From contig BJHF01000001.1 of the NCBI GenBank assembly GCA_014191855.1, positions 236,393 through 300,392 of the forward strand: a stretch of 64,000 bases of DNA, read 5' to 3'. The DNA comes from Deltaproteobacteria bacterium. GTDB taxonomy: Bacteria > Myxococcota_A > UBA796 > SXON01. Under the pieces are notes generated by a model. It was not told the origin of the DNA. It searched no databases and worked only from the letters and a program-made list of their open reading frames with translations. This document shows, piece by piece, positions 9,020 through 17,567 of the stretch (positions within the stretch are counted from its first letter, which is position 1; each line of letters opens with the position of its first letter). The position numbers and the translations under genes are program-made.

Positions 9020-9696
9020 CGTGGCACGTTCGGGTGGACCGTGTGGTTGATCCGGGAGGCGGCGTAGGCGGCGCCGAAGCCGTTGTCGATGTTCACCACT
9101 GCGATGCCCGGCGCGCAACTGTTGAGCATGGCCAACAACGCGGCGATGCCGCCGAGCCCCGTGCCGTAGCCCACGCTGGTTGGCACAGCGACGATGGGCA
9201 AGCCGACCAGACCGCCCACCACCGAAGGCAGCGCGCCATCCATCCCGGCCACCACCACGATCACGGAGCAAGCACGCAATTCGTCCGTTCGCCCCAGCAC
9301 GCGATGCAGCCCCGCAACGCCGACATCCACGATTTTCAGCACCTCGTTGCCAAGGAGCCGCGCGACGATCGCCACTTCGGCGGCGACGAACTCGTCGCTG
9401 GTTCCCGCGCTTACGACACCGATGAGCCCGCGAGGGGCGGGGGGCGCGCCGAGGTGCAGTACGCGGGCCACGGGATTGTACTCGGGCGCCGGCGTGAGAG
9501 ACGATTGGAGGAAGGCGGCTTTCTCCCCGTCCACCCGGGTTGCGAACGCGAAGCCGCTGTGGCCGTGGATCGCCGTCAGCGCATCGCAGATATGCGCCGC
9601 GCTCTTGCCTTCCCCGTAGACCACCTCGGGGTGGCCCATCCGGGCGTGCCGGTCGAGGTCGAGTGTGCTGTGGGCCCGGTGGCCGTCGTGGTCCAT
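9016..9696 (-). CDS. larB: Pyridinium-3,5-biscarboxylic acid mononucleotide synthase LarB
   Basis: 226 residues with a PurE-like C-terminal half (GVVSAGTSDEFVAAEVA, then GMDGALPSVVGGL and PTSVGYG). LarB carboxylates nicotinic acid adenine dinucleotide and hydrolyses the product, the first step of nickel-pincer cofactor synthesis. It is translationally coupled to larC. The first 14 codons and the upstream 60 bp form one copy of the 102-bp direct repeat described separately; the same N-terminal peptide pattern (M-x-x-DGH...ST-x-DL) is still readable in the second copy near 10.75 kb. Confidence 0.9.
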   Translation of the reverse strand: MDHDGHRAHSTLDLDRHARMGHPEVVYGEGKSAAHICDALTAIHGHSGFAFATRVDGEKAAFLQSSLTPAPEYNPVARVLHLGAPPAPRGLIGVVSAGTSDEFVAAEVAIVARLLGNEVLKIVDVGVAGLHRVLGRTDELRACSVIVVVAGMDGALPSVVGGLVGLPIVAVPTSVGYGTGLGGIAALLAMLNSCAPGIAVVNIDNGFGAAYAASRINHTVHPNVPR

Positions 9697-9756
9697 GCCG
9701 GGGGCCTATCTCGCGATGCGGCGGGGGCGATCGGGTTGTGCCTGGCGGCTGCCGCC
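9655..9756. repeat. 102-bp direct repeat, copy 1
   Basis: Aligns without gaps to 10721-10822 with about 18 mismatches (about 82% identity, counted by eye). This copy covers the first 14 codons of larB (read on the minus strand) and its upstream region. The copies are 1,066 bp apart with the UDG-family gene between them. Confidence 0.85.
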
Positions 9757-10054
9757 GCCGAGCGAAGGCCGCGAACACGTTGCCTGCGGAGCGCGATGCT
9801 GAGCGGCAAGCGTCTGAGGAAGGCGAATAGGCCCGCAGCATCGCCCGGATCATTTGCCTCCCCGCCGACGGCAAGGGTTGGGGAGGCTGCCCACTCGCGT
9901 AGCAGGCCCCCACGGCGGACTGGCCGTCGTCCTGAGTTTTTGACTCCGATCATCGTGTGTTTCGCGTGCAGGCTTGCCGAGCCAGGCCCGGCGGGTCTAC
10001 CCTCTCGGCGTGCCCCCGCCGCCGTCGCGTTCAAGTCTTGCATCCACGGAAGCG
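9697..10054. other. Intergenic region between divergent larB and the UDG-family gene
   Basis: 358 bp without a credible gene; reading frames here are extensions or shadows. It holds most of copy 1 of the 102-bp direct repeat (to 9756), a REP-like element with 8-bp arms (9793-9845), and a further inverted repeat CCTCCCC...GGGGAGG near 9859-9888. A TTGACT at 9940-9945 could be part of a rightward promoter, but no convincing -10 follows. The divergent promoters must lie here. Confidence 0.6.
9793..9845. repeat. REP-like palindromic element, copy 1
   Basis: GCGATGCT and AGCATCGC form perfect 8-bp arms around a centre containing CTGAGGAAGGC. The same outline occurs at 44338-44389, sharing the arms and the identical 11-bp CTGAGGAAGGC core, so the two belong to one intergenic repeat family. 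Confidence 0.65.
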
Positions 10055-10645
10055 ATGTCCCAATCCCTGGCCTCGCTCCTCAACGAGATTCGCGCCTGCC
10101 GACTCTGCGAGGCTCACCTGCCGCTGGGCCCGCGCCCCGTGCTGCGGGCAGCTTCGTCGGCCCGGATCCTCATCGCGGGGCAGGCGCCCGGAACGCGGGT
10201 GCATGCTTCGGGGGTACCCTGGCAGGATCCATCGGGCGACCGTTTGCGGGCGTGGCTCGGCCTCAAGCCCGAGGTGTTCTACGACGAGTCGAACGTCGCC
10301 ATCGTCCCGATGGGCTTCTGTTACCCGGGTCGTGCGGGAGGGGGCGACGCTCCGCCGCGGCCCGAGTGTGCCCCCGCTTGGCGCCACCGCGTCCTTGCGC
10401 ACCTGCCCAACATCCGGATGACCGTCGTCATTGGCGCATATGCCCAGGCTTGGCACCTCGCGGAGCGTCGCAAGGCCACCCTCGGTCAGACGGTTGAGGC
10501 CTGGAGGCAGTATGCCCCCGAGCACTTCCCCCTTCCCCACCCCAGCCCCCGCAATCAGCGGTGGTTGAATGACCGCCCCTGGTTCGAAGCCGAGGTTGTT
10601 CCCACGGTTCAGAGGCGCGTAGAGGAGGTGCTTTCGTCCCCGTGA
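10055..10645 (+). CDS. Uracil-DNA glycosylase superfamily protein
   Basis: 196 residues. Cys15 and Cys18 (CRLC) near the N-terminus and further cysteines at FCYPG and PEC resemble the Fe-S cluster pattern of family 4/5 UDGs. The motif GQAPG replaces the GEAPG/GLAPG water-activating loop, and LPHPSPRN near the C-terminus matches the Leu-loop region. It is probably a DNA base-excision enzyme, but substrate cannot be decided from motifs. The ATG at 10055 is preferred to the ORF's earlier codon at 9974 because homology starts at MSQSLASLL and a GGA lies just upstream. Confidence 0.8.
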   Translation: MSQSLASLLNEIRACRLCEAHLPLGPRPVLRAASSARILIAGQAPGTRVHASGVPWQDPSGDRLRAWLGLKPEVFYDESNVAIVPMGFCYPGRAGGGDAPPRPECAPAWRHRVLAHLPNIRMTVVIGAYAQAWHLAERRKATLGQTVEAWRQYAPEHFPLPHPSPRNQRWLNDRPWFEAEVVPTVQRRVEEVLSSP

Positions 10646-10720
10646 ACGGGGAGCCGGTACGACCGAGAGTCTGCCGCGCTTCGCAGCCTTGGCGGTGCAT
10701 GTGGGACATGGCCCGCCGCG

Positions 10721-10822
10721 GAGGTCGAACGTGCTGCGATCCCCGTGGCCGTCGTAGACCATGCGGGGGGCCCATCTCGCGATACGCTGGTGGCGATGTG
10801 GTTGTGGCTGGCGGCTTCCGCC
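10721..10822. repeat. 102-bp direct repeat, copy 2
   Basis: Ungapped match (about 82%) to 9655-9756. This copy straddles the presumed promoter and the first codons of the S41 peptidase. It has an ATG at 10796 where copy 1 has ATC. On the minus strand it still reads MVYDGHGDRSTFDL, similar to the LarB N-terminus MDHDGHRAHSTLDL, so it may derive from a partial larB duplication. Confidence 0.85.
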
Positions 10823-13309
10823 CTCGCGGGCGACCTGAGCCTGTACAAAGCGACGCTTCGCCTCGTGGACGACCACTATTTGTGGCCCGAGCGCATCGAT
10901 CACGCCACGATGTTTCGGGCGGCGGCCGAGCGCCTGGAGGAGCGGGTGGAGCCCGCGATGGTGTCGGCGAACGAGGCGGTGGCGCGAGTCCAGATCGGAG
11001 GTAGAAGCTGGTCTGTCGAGTTCAAGGGCGATCTGCCTGCGGCGCTGGCACAGCTTGAGGACAGCGTGTTGGCCTCGGGCGCGGTGCTGGACGAGGACCT
11101 CGACCTTCGCGCCGAGCTGCTCAAGGGAGCGCTGTCGAGCCTGGATCGCCACACGGTCGTACTCACCGGGGAGGGGCTCGAGCGCTTCGACGAGCGGCTC
11201 AGCGGCACGTTGAGCGGGATCGGCGTCACCCTCCGTGCGTCGGCTGCGGGGCTGGTCGTTGCCGCGGTCTACGCCAGCACCCCCGCGGCGCGGGCGGGGC
11301 TGCTGGTAGGGGATCAGGTGCTGCGGGTGGACGGGGTTTCAACCAGCGGAATGACGCCTGCGGACGCGACGTCGCACATCCGGGGGCGCGCGGGCACCAC
11401 GCTCACGCTCACGGTGGTGCGCGGCGGGAAGACCTTCGAGCTCGAGATCGAGCGGGCGGAGATCACCATCCCGAACGTCACGGGCGAGGCCGGCCCTCGC
11501 GGTGTCGGCGTGGTGCGCATCGATCACTTCTCCGAACAAACGGTGCCGAACCTCGAGCGGGTGCTCGCCGACCTGCGTGCGAAAGGGCTGCTCGACGTGG
11601 GAATGGTCCTGGATTTGCGGGGAAATACCGGCGGTTCACTGACACAGTCGGCCAAGGCTGCCGACACGTTTCTGGAGGGTGGCCGCATCGTCACCACCTC
11701 GGGGCGCGGGGGGGAGCGGGTGCCGGGACTGGTGCACGCCATCGATGCCCGGAGCGGACCGGCGGTGGGGCCGCCGATGGTGGTCCTCGTGGACCACGAA
11801 ACCGCCTCGGGCGCCGAGATCCTCGCCGGCGCGCTGCTGCAGCTCGATCGGGCTGCGCTCCTCGGCGAAACGACCTTCGGCAAAGGCACCGTTCAAACCC
11901 TCTATCAGGTGGCCGAAGGCCTGAAGCTGAAGCTCACTGTCGCCGAGTACACGCTGGCGGAGGATCGTCATGTGAACGAGGTGGGTATCGTGCCGGACAT
12001 GGCGTTATATCCGGTGAATACGGTGGATGGTCGTTTCTGGTATCCCGACGCTACGCGGCTGCGGCGGCGCCTTGGTCCCACCACGCCGCTCCTGTACTAC
12101 CCTCAGCTCCCGGAGTCGGCGGGCGATCGCGATGATGCGCTCGATTTGGCAGCCTCGATCCTAACGTCCGGCACGGTGGCCGATCGCGCGAGCGTCCTGG
12201 CGGCGGGGGCTTCGTTGCTGCCCTCGTTGTCATCGCTGCAGGCCAGCCGCTTGGAGGAGGCGTTCCGGGGGCAGTCCCTGGACTGGCGGCCCGCCGCGCA
12301 GCCTCCGGGCGAGGTGGGCGTGGAGGTCACGATCCCGGCGATCCCCACCGCTCGGGCGGGAGAGCGCACCGAGCTGCGGCTGGTCGTGAACAACCGGGGC
12401 GGCGAGCTCGCGCGCGCGGCGATCCGACTCCGGTCGGTGAACCCGGATTTTGACGATGTCGTCGTGCCGGTGGGGCACCTGGCATCGGGAGAAGAGCGTA
12501 CGGTTTCGTTCGCGCTGGCCCCGAGCGTGGACAGCCCGTCGCGACTGGATCGGGTGGTGGGCGTGCTCGAGTGCGACGGCTGCGGGGCCACCCCGGTGCT
12601 GGATACCGTGCTCGGCGTGGAGGGCGTTGCGGCGCCCGCGCTGGAGGTGCTCGCTCAGGTTGCGGACGGGACCGTGCGAATGGAGATCACCAACCGGGGG
12701 GGTACGACCCTTACCGGCGTTCGCGCCCATGTCCCCTACCCCGACCTCACCGGGGTGGAGCTGGCAGGCGCGGAGGACCGCGCGCTGGTGCTCGTTCCGG
12801 GTGCCAAGGCGGTGGTCACCCAGGCCCTCGCGCTTGCGACCGGATTCAGCTCTTCTACCCTCGGGCTCCGGCTGGAAGTGCGCGCCGATGGGTACCCCGG
12901 CCTCGCCCGATGGGAGCTGCCGCTTCCGGTGGCCGGTGGCGCCGTACACCGCGACGCCCCCGCGGTGGAGGTGACGAGCGCACGGCCGCGGCAATCGCCC
13001 GGAACGGCGGTCGTGCAGGTGCATGCCTTCGACCCGGACGGGCTCGAGCATGTCGTGGTCTTCGCCGGTTCCGAGCGCGTGGACCGCAAGCGGTGGGACG
13101 CGAGCGTGGACTGGCAACAGAAGAAGCTGCTCTATCGGGAGCCGCTCGCGAAGCGTGCGCACCTCTCGGTGGTCGTGCCGGTGCGCGCGGGGAGCAACCG
13201 GATCGTCGTGATCGCCGAGGACAAAGACGGCGTACGAACGAGGCGAGAGCTCTACATCTATGGGGAAGGGGAGGCGCCGACAGACGATGGCGTGGCGTTC
13301 GTTCCTTGA
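10796..13309 (+). CDS. C-terminal processing peptidase, S41 family, with long C-terminal extension
   Basis: 837 residues from MWLWLAASALAGDL (short signal peptide). Order: N-terminal helical region, PDZ domain at about 130-215 (GIGVTLRAS, then GDQVLRVDGV), and S41 tail-specific protease core at about 215-400 with the nucleophile in TASGAEILAG (about residue 337) and the general-base Lys in FGKGTVQ (about 361). A ~430-residue extension with CARDB/Ig-like beta segments (GERTELRLVVNNRGGE, RMEITNRGG) follows. Bacterial CTPs degrade or mature periplasmic proteins. The ATG at 10796 is chosen over the GTG at 10745 because the signal peptide starts there. The extension probably binds substrates or the envelope; that is inference. 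Confidence 0.88.
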   Translation: MWLWLAASALAGDLSLYKATLRLVDDHYLWPERIDHATMFRAAAERLEERVEPAMVSANEAVARVQIGGRSWSVEFKGDLPAALAQLEDSVLASGAVLDEDLDLRAELLKGALSSLDRHTVVLTGEGLERFDERLSGTLSGIGVTLRASAAGLVVAAVYASTPAARAGLLVGDQVLRVDGVSTSGMTPADATSHIRGRAGTTLTLTVVRGGKTFELEIERAEITIPNVTGEAGPRGVGVVRIDHFSEQTVPNLERVLADLRAKGLLDVGMVLDLRGNTGGSLTQSAKAADTFLEGGRIVTTSGRGGERVPGLVHAIDARSGPAVGPPMVVLVDHETASGAEILAGALLQLDRAALLGETTFGKGTVQTLYQVAEGLKLKLTVAEYTLAEDRHVNEVGIVPDMALYPVNTVDGRFWYPDATRLRRRLGPTTPLLYYPQLPESAGDRDDALDLAASILTSGTVADRASVLAAGASLLPSLSSLQASRLEEAFRGQSLDWRPAAQPPGEVGVEVTIPAIPTARAGERTELRLVVNNRGGELARAAIRLRSVNPDFDDVVVPVGHLASGEERTVSFALAPSVDSPSRLDRVVGVLECDGCGATPVLDTVLGVEGVAAPALEVLAQVADGTVRMEITNRGGTTLTGVRAHVPYPDLTGVELAGAEDRALVLVPGAKAVVTQALALATGFSSSTLGLRLEVRADGYPGLARWELPLPVAGGAVHRDAPAVEVTSARPRQSPGTAVVQVHAFDPDGLEHVVVFAGSERVDRKRWDASVDWQQKKLLYREPLAKRAHLSVVVPVRAGSNRIVVIAEDKDGVRTRRELYIYGEGEAPTDDGVAFVP

Positions 13310-13319
13310 GCGCGCGGCC

Positions 13320-15290
13320 CTACCAGTCGTAGATGCCCACCGCGAGCGCCGATTCACTCGACACCGCCACGATCGCGTTGGTGTCGTCGGCCCAAAGTGC
13401 GATTCCGGTCGCGACTTCATCAGTGTTTACGGTCACGTAGGCGTAGCCGCTACCATCGCTCCCCTTGGCGAGCCGCACCGAGCCATCGTCGTTCACCCAC
13501 CCGATCAGGTAGTCGCCATCGGCGAGGAGAATCGCCGAGGCGACTTGCGGCGTGTCGGATGCCTGCCCGACATAGGCCGAGATTCCCATGCCCTCGACGT
13601 ACACGGCGTGCAGAACCGGCAGCGCCAGGACCTCCCACGGCGAGCTGCCGTCGAGAGATGTGTCGATGTCCACCGGGGTTCGGCCGAGCTCCCTGGACGT
13701 TCCGGTGAAGCTGGGCGCGGCGCTGTCCGGATCGAAGCGGAACTCGTAGAGATCACCCGCGTACGCGGAGAGGACGTACGGCTCCGTGTCGACGGCAAAC
13801 GCGCACGCCGAGCCGTTCGCGCTGCCGTCGGTGACGTTGGTATGTACGTCTGCGCTGGTGCTGCTGTCGATCTCGTCGACACGCGCGTAGGTGAAGGTCG
13901 GGGTGTCGCTCCCGCCGTCGCAGCCGATGCCAAACACGCGCCCGGCCGAGTCGACGTATACGTCTACATCCTCGAAGGCGTTCTCCGCGACGCTGGACTG
14001 CGCGGTGGCCTGCCCGGCGGCGCCGGAGCCCAGCGGATACGCCTCCATCGCGAGCGAGCGGAAGTTCGTGCCTTCGCGGCCCAGTACGCCATACAGCGTG
14101 TCGTCGAACAGCCGCATGGTGTGGGCCGGACCGACCGCGAACGACGGGTTTGTCGCGTTCTTCGCCCACGCGAATTCCTCGATCTGGCTTACGTCGTTCT
14201 CGATGCTCCCCACCGTCCAATACACAGCGAAGCCGCTGTCGAACCAGTTGTCGGTCGGGGTGACGACCTGCTCCACGGCGACGGAGAGGAACACCCGGCC
14301 CTCCGCCTCGAGGAGCACCGGCGTGTAGGGGTTCTGCCAGGCATATCCGTCGAGCGGCTGCACTTCGATGCTGTCGAGCCCGCCGTCGCAGTCCTCGTCG
14401 GAGCTGTCGCCATACACCTCGTGGGCGAAGGGGTGGGTGGCGGGCGCCGTGTCGTCACAATCGCCGCCGGGAAGGTCGCCGGTGCCCTCTACGCCCTCCG
14501 TGGCGCGCCCAATGTCCACGGTACGCACGTAGCCGTCTGCATCCTTGTCGTAGTCGTCCTTGCCATCGCACGCGTCGTCGATCCCGTTGTACCAGGTTTC
14601 GGCGGCCGAAGGCGAGATGTCCGCATCCGCATCGTCACAGTCCCCGCTCGGCAATCCCCCAGCTTCTTCGTACCACTCATCGGCCACGAAGCCGTCTCCG
14701 TCCGCATCGTAGTCGTTGTCCCCGGCGCAGTCGGAGTCGAGCCCGTCGTACGCCGTATCTGGGGCGTCGGGGTTCACGGCGCTGTTGCCGTCGTCGCAAT
14801 CGCCGCCGGGAAGCATGCCCGAGGTGCCGACGTACGTGGTGGTTTTGCCGATGTTCTCGTTGGCTACGAAGCCATCGCCGTCCTGGTCGAAGTCGTCTCC
14901 TCCATCGCAAGCCGAGTCCACCCCGTCGTATCCGACATCCGGCTGCTGCGGTGAAGCCAGCGGCTCCTGATCGTCGCAATCCCCGCCCGGCAGCGTGCCC
15001 GAGCCCTTCACCTGCAGGGTCGTGAGTCCAACAAACTCGGACGGCACATAACCGTCGGCGTCCTGGTCATAGTCGTCGTCGCCGCCGCAGTCTTCGTCGA
15101 TGCCGTCGTACCAGATCTCCGGCTCGGCGGTGGAGCGGGTCGGATCCTCGTCGTCGCAGTCGCGAGACGCGATTACGCCGTCTCCATCATCGTCAACCTG
15201 GCCCTTTCGAGCCTCCCGCTGCGCATCGTCGATCCAGGTGCAGCCCGAGAACAGCAGCGTGAAGGCGAGTAGTGGGGAAAGTCGGCGCAT
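13320..15290 (-). CDS. MopE-like Asp-rich repeat lipoprotein
   Basis: 656 residues. The signal peptide ends in the lipobox FSGC (Cys17), giving an outer-membrane or surface lipoprotein. Residues about 40-300 hold five acidic repeats of the DCDD...YDGxDxDCxG type with DxDGDG calcium-loop-like spacing, as in the putative metal-binding MopE repeats common in Myxococcota and methanotrophs. The C-terminal half is beta-rich and unassigned. ATG 15290 is chosen because a GGAG precedes it and the lipobox then sits at normal distance; a GTG 18 bp upstream is the alternative. Calcium or copper binding is inferred only from the acidic repeats. The start is about 40 bp downstream of the tlyA stop, on the same strand. 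Confidence 0.82.
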   Translation of the reverse strand: MRRLSPLLAFTLLFSGCTWIDDAQREARKGQVDDDGDGVIASRDCDDEDPTRSTAEPEIWYDGIDEDCGGDDDYDQDADGYVPSEFVGLTTLQVKGSGTLPGGDCDDQEPLASPQQPDVGYDGVDSACDGGDDFDQDGDGFVANENIGKTTTYVGTSGMLPGGDCDDGNSAVNPDAPDTAYDGLDSDCAGDNDYDADGDGFVADEWYEEAGGLPSGDCDDADADISPSAAETWYNGIDDACDGKDDYDKDADGYVRTVDIGRATEGVEGTGDLPGGDCDDTAPATHPFAHEVYGDSSDEDCDGGLDSIEVQPLDGYAWQNPYTPVLLEAEGRVFLSVAVEQVVTPTDNWFDSGFAVYWTVGSIENDVSQIEEFAWAKNATNPSFAVGPAHTMRLFDDTLYGVLGREGTNFRSLAMEAYPLGSGAAGQATAQSSVAENAFEDVDVYVDSAGRVFGIGCDGGSDTPTFTYARVDEIDSSTSADVHTNVTDGSANGSACAFAVDTEPYVLSAYAGDLYEFRFDPDSAAPSFTGTSRELGRTPVDIDTSLDGSSPWEVLALPVLHAVYVEGMGISAYVGQASDTPQVASAILLADGDYLIGWVNDDGSVRLAKGSDGSGYAYVTVNTDEVATGIALWADDTNAIVAVSSESALAVGIYDW

Positions 15291-15329
15291 CGGCACTCCG
15301 CGCCTCACCTTAGCACGCCGCGCCGGGCG

Positions 15330-16052
15330 TTACGCGAGATGGAGGAGCCATTCCCGATTCCCGGCTTTTGCGCCGGCGATCGGGCTCTCGATGTGCCCGC
15401 GAACCTCGAAGCCGAGGCCGCGCGCTGCTTCGCAAACCAGCGTCAGCGCTTCCCGGCGGTCGGCCTCGCCTTGCACTACGCCACCGGGTCCAATCTGCGC
15501 CCGCTCCAGCTCGAACTGCGGTTTTACGAGGAGCACGGCCTCGCCGCCGGGCGCGAGGAGCTTCCGGACGGAAGGCAACATCGCGCGGGCGGAAATGAAC
15601 GAGAGATCCCCGGTAATCAGGGTCACCGGTTCGGGGAAGCTGCTCAGCAGGCGCGCGTTCGTGCGCTCCATCACGACCACCCGGGGGTCTTGACGAAGCG
15701 ACCACGCAAGCTGGCCGTAGCCGACGTCTACCGCGTACACCCGGGATGCCCCCCGCTGCAGGAGGCAGTCGGTGAAACCGCCTGTTGAGGCCCCCAGATC
15801 GGCGCAAACGCGGCCCGCGGGCAGCGCTCCGAAGGCGTCGAGCCCGGCTTCCAGCTTCAAGCCACCTCGGGACACGTAGCGCAACGGCGGCGTGCGGAGC
15901 CGGAGCTGCGCCTCCGCCGGCACCTTCGTGCCTGGCTTGTCCACCCCCACGTCGTCCACCAGCACGTTTCCAGCGCGAACCTCAGCTTCCGCCGCCTTCA
16001 GGTCCGGAACCACGCCTCGCTGCACCAGCAGCCGGTCGAGGCGCTCCCGCAC
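15330..16052 (-). CDS. tlyA: TlyA-type 16S/23S rRNA 2'-O-methyltransferase
   Basis: 240 residues with an N-terminal S4 RNA-binding domain (RLDRLLVQRGVVPDLKAAEA) and a RrmJ/FtsJ-like methyltransferase domain with the SAM-binding stretch ADLGASTGGFTDCLLQRGA and later VYAVDVGYGQL. TlyA proteins methylate rRNA ribose; some members were earlier called haemolysins. The start is GTG at 16052, 1 bp from the polyprenyl synthase stop. The pairing with a prenyl diphosphate synthase is the common xseB-ispA-dxs-tlyA neighbourhood, but dxs and xseB are not between them here. Confidence 0.9.
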   Translation of the reverse strand: MRERLDRLLVQRGVVPDLKAAEAEVRAGNVLVDDVGVDKPGTKVPAEAQLRLRTPPLRYVSRGGLKLEAGLDAFGALPAGRVCADLGASTGGFTDCLLQRGASRVYAVDVGYGQLAWSLRQDPRVVVMERTNARLLSSFPEPVTLITGDLSFISARAMLPSVRKLLAPGGEAVLLVKPQFELERAQIGPGGVVQGEADRREALTLVCEAARGLGFEVRGHIESPIAGAKAGNREWLLHLA

Positions 16053-16053
16053 C

Positions 16054-16869
16054 TCAGAGCGTCCGATCGACCGCGAAGTGGGCGAGGCCGATGAGCGCCG
16101 TCGGGTTGGGGAGCTCCCGTGCGGCGACGATGGCCTCCGCAGCCAGTCGCTGCGCCTCCGCGCGCGTGCGCTCCAGGCCGAGCAGCCGCACGAACGAGGG
16201 CGGGCCGTCGTCTCCGGCGTCCTGATCGGCGTCCAGCACATCGTCGGCCACCTGAAAAGCGAGCCCGACGGCGGCGCCGTAGTGGGTGAGCGCGAGGAGC
16301 TGGTCGTCGTCCGCACCGGCCGCGAGCCCGCCCATGCGAACGGCGGCGCGGAGCAAGGCGCCCGTCTTGAGCCGGTGGAGGTGGGTAAGCGCCTCCATGT
16401 TCGAGGGCTTTCCGTAGATGTCGAGGTACTGCCCCCCCACCATCCCGGCCGCGCCTGCCGCCCGGGCGAGCTCGCGCACCAGCGTCGGCGAGTGCGCCAC
16501 ATGCTCGAACGCGGCTGTGAGGAGCGCATCCCCGACCAGAATCGCGGCCGCTTCACCGTACACCACGTGCACGGTCGGTCGGCCGCGGCGCTCGTCGTCG
16601 TTGTCCATGGCCGGCAGATCGTCATGCACCAGGGAGTAGGTGTGGACGAGCTCCAGCGCGATGGCGGCGCCGATCACCTCCTCGACGGAGCCACCCACGG
16701 ACTCGGCGGCGGCGCAGGCCAGCAAGGGACGGATCCGTTTTCCACCCGTTCGAAGCGGGTAGAGCACCGCTTCCCGGAACGCGGCGTCGGCGTCCGCGCA
16801 GACGACGGCCAGCTCGGCCTCGATGCGGGCGAGGTGGGGGGCCGTCCAGCCGCGAAGTTCTGGGTTCAT
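16054..16869 (-). CDS. ispA: Polyprenyl (farnesyl/geranylgeranyl) diphosphate synthase
   Basis: 271 residues with the first aspartate-rich motif DDLPAMDND and the second, DDVLD, each binding Mg-diphosphate, plus the GGKRIRP IPP-binding motif. It condenses IPP with allylic diphosphates; product length cannot be read with certainty, but length and operon position fit IspA. The ATG at 16869 overlaps the stop of the upstream lipoprotein gene (ATGA). It supplies substrate for UppS and quinone side chains. Confidence 0.88.
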   Translation of the reverse strand: MNPELRGWTAPHLARIEAELAVVCADADAAFREAVLYPLRTGGKRIRPLLACAAAESVGGSVEEVIGAAIALELVHTYSLVHDDLPAMDNDDERRGRPTVHVVYGEAAAILVGDALLTAAFEHVAHSPTLVRELARAAGAAGMVGGQYLDIYGKPSNMEALTHLHRLKTGALLRAAVRMGGLAAGADDDQLLALTHYGAAVGLAFQVADDVLDADQDAGDDGPPSFVRLLGLERTRAEAQRLAAEAIVAARELPNPTALIGLAHFAVDRTL

Positions 16870-17558
16870 GGCGCAGCGAGCTCCTTCTCTACGGTTTCCA
16901 GGTGCTTTCGTACATCGTCGGCCACGGCGTTGTCGGGGAAGCGGGCGTTGATGGCGGCGAGGCTGTCGCGGACCGCGAGGATGGCCGCCGCGCGTGCCGG
17001 CCCCTTTTCCATGGCCAGCGCGGCCACGAAGGCCGCGCCCACGCGCTCCCGCTCGGCCGTAGCCCAGGCGTTCACGGCCCGTTTGCGCAGCTCCGCCGCG
17101 CCGGCTGGCGCTCCCACGGCCGCGTCGAGGGTGGCGATCGCCGCCAGCGGGTGGCCCTCCGCGAGCTGCCGCGCGGCGACGTCCACGGGCTTCGGCGGCT
17201 CGGGCACCGCCTCCTCCACCACCGCGTCGAGCGTCGTCGCCATCTCCATCGGGCTCTCGGCGAACCCGAACGGCTGCGACCGGTCTTCCACCGCCAGCAC
17301 GCGCTCGGCGTAGCGCACCACGCGCTCTTGAACCTTGGGATCGGCCAACTGAACCCCAACGAGCAGGTCGCGAAGCTCCACGAGTCGGTCGCGACGGTCG
17401 ACGTCCTCGGTGGTGCCGAGCAGCTTGTCGAGGTGCGCCAACGCAGGGCCGATCGCGGCGATCGGCGGCGCACCTTCCGGGGTGGGGGGCACCGGAACGG
17501 GCACCGGCGGCCGGTGGTAGGGCATCACTCCGCAAGCGACGAGCAGCAAGAACAGCAC
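16866..17558 (-). CDS. Small lipoprotein of unknown function
   Basis: 230 residues beginning with a very short signal sequence and lipobox LVAC, then a Pro-rich linker (PPVPVPVPPTPE) and a helical, Ala-rich body with a repeat-like helix pattern. The start is GTG at 17558, 9 bp after the stop of the class A PBP gene. Its position between a peptidoglycan synthase and isoprenoid genes suggests an envelope role, possibly as a PBP partner. This is inference from context; no family was recognised. Confidence 0.65.
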   Translation of the reverse strand: MLFLLLVACGVMPYHRPPVPVPVPPTPEGAPPIAAIGPALAHLDKLLGTTEDVDRRDRLVELRDLLVGVQLADPKVQERVVRYAERVLAVEDRSQPFGFAESPMEMATTLDAVVEEAVPEPPKPVDVAARQLAEGHPLAAIATLDAAVGAPAGAAELRKRAVNAWATAERERVGAAFVAALAMEKGPARAAAILAVRDSLAAINARFPDNAVADDVRKHLETVEKELAAP

Positions 17559-17567
17559 GGGCGCGCG

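Noticed and set aside
8356..10497. 713-codon plus-strand frame opposite larC/larB
   Set aside because: Arg/Pro-rich shadow; larC and larB on the other strand carry clear family motifs.
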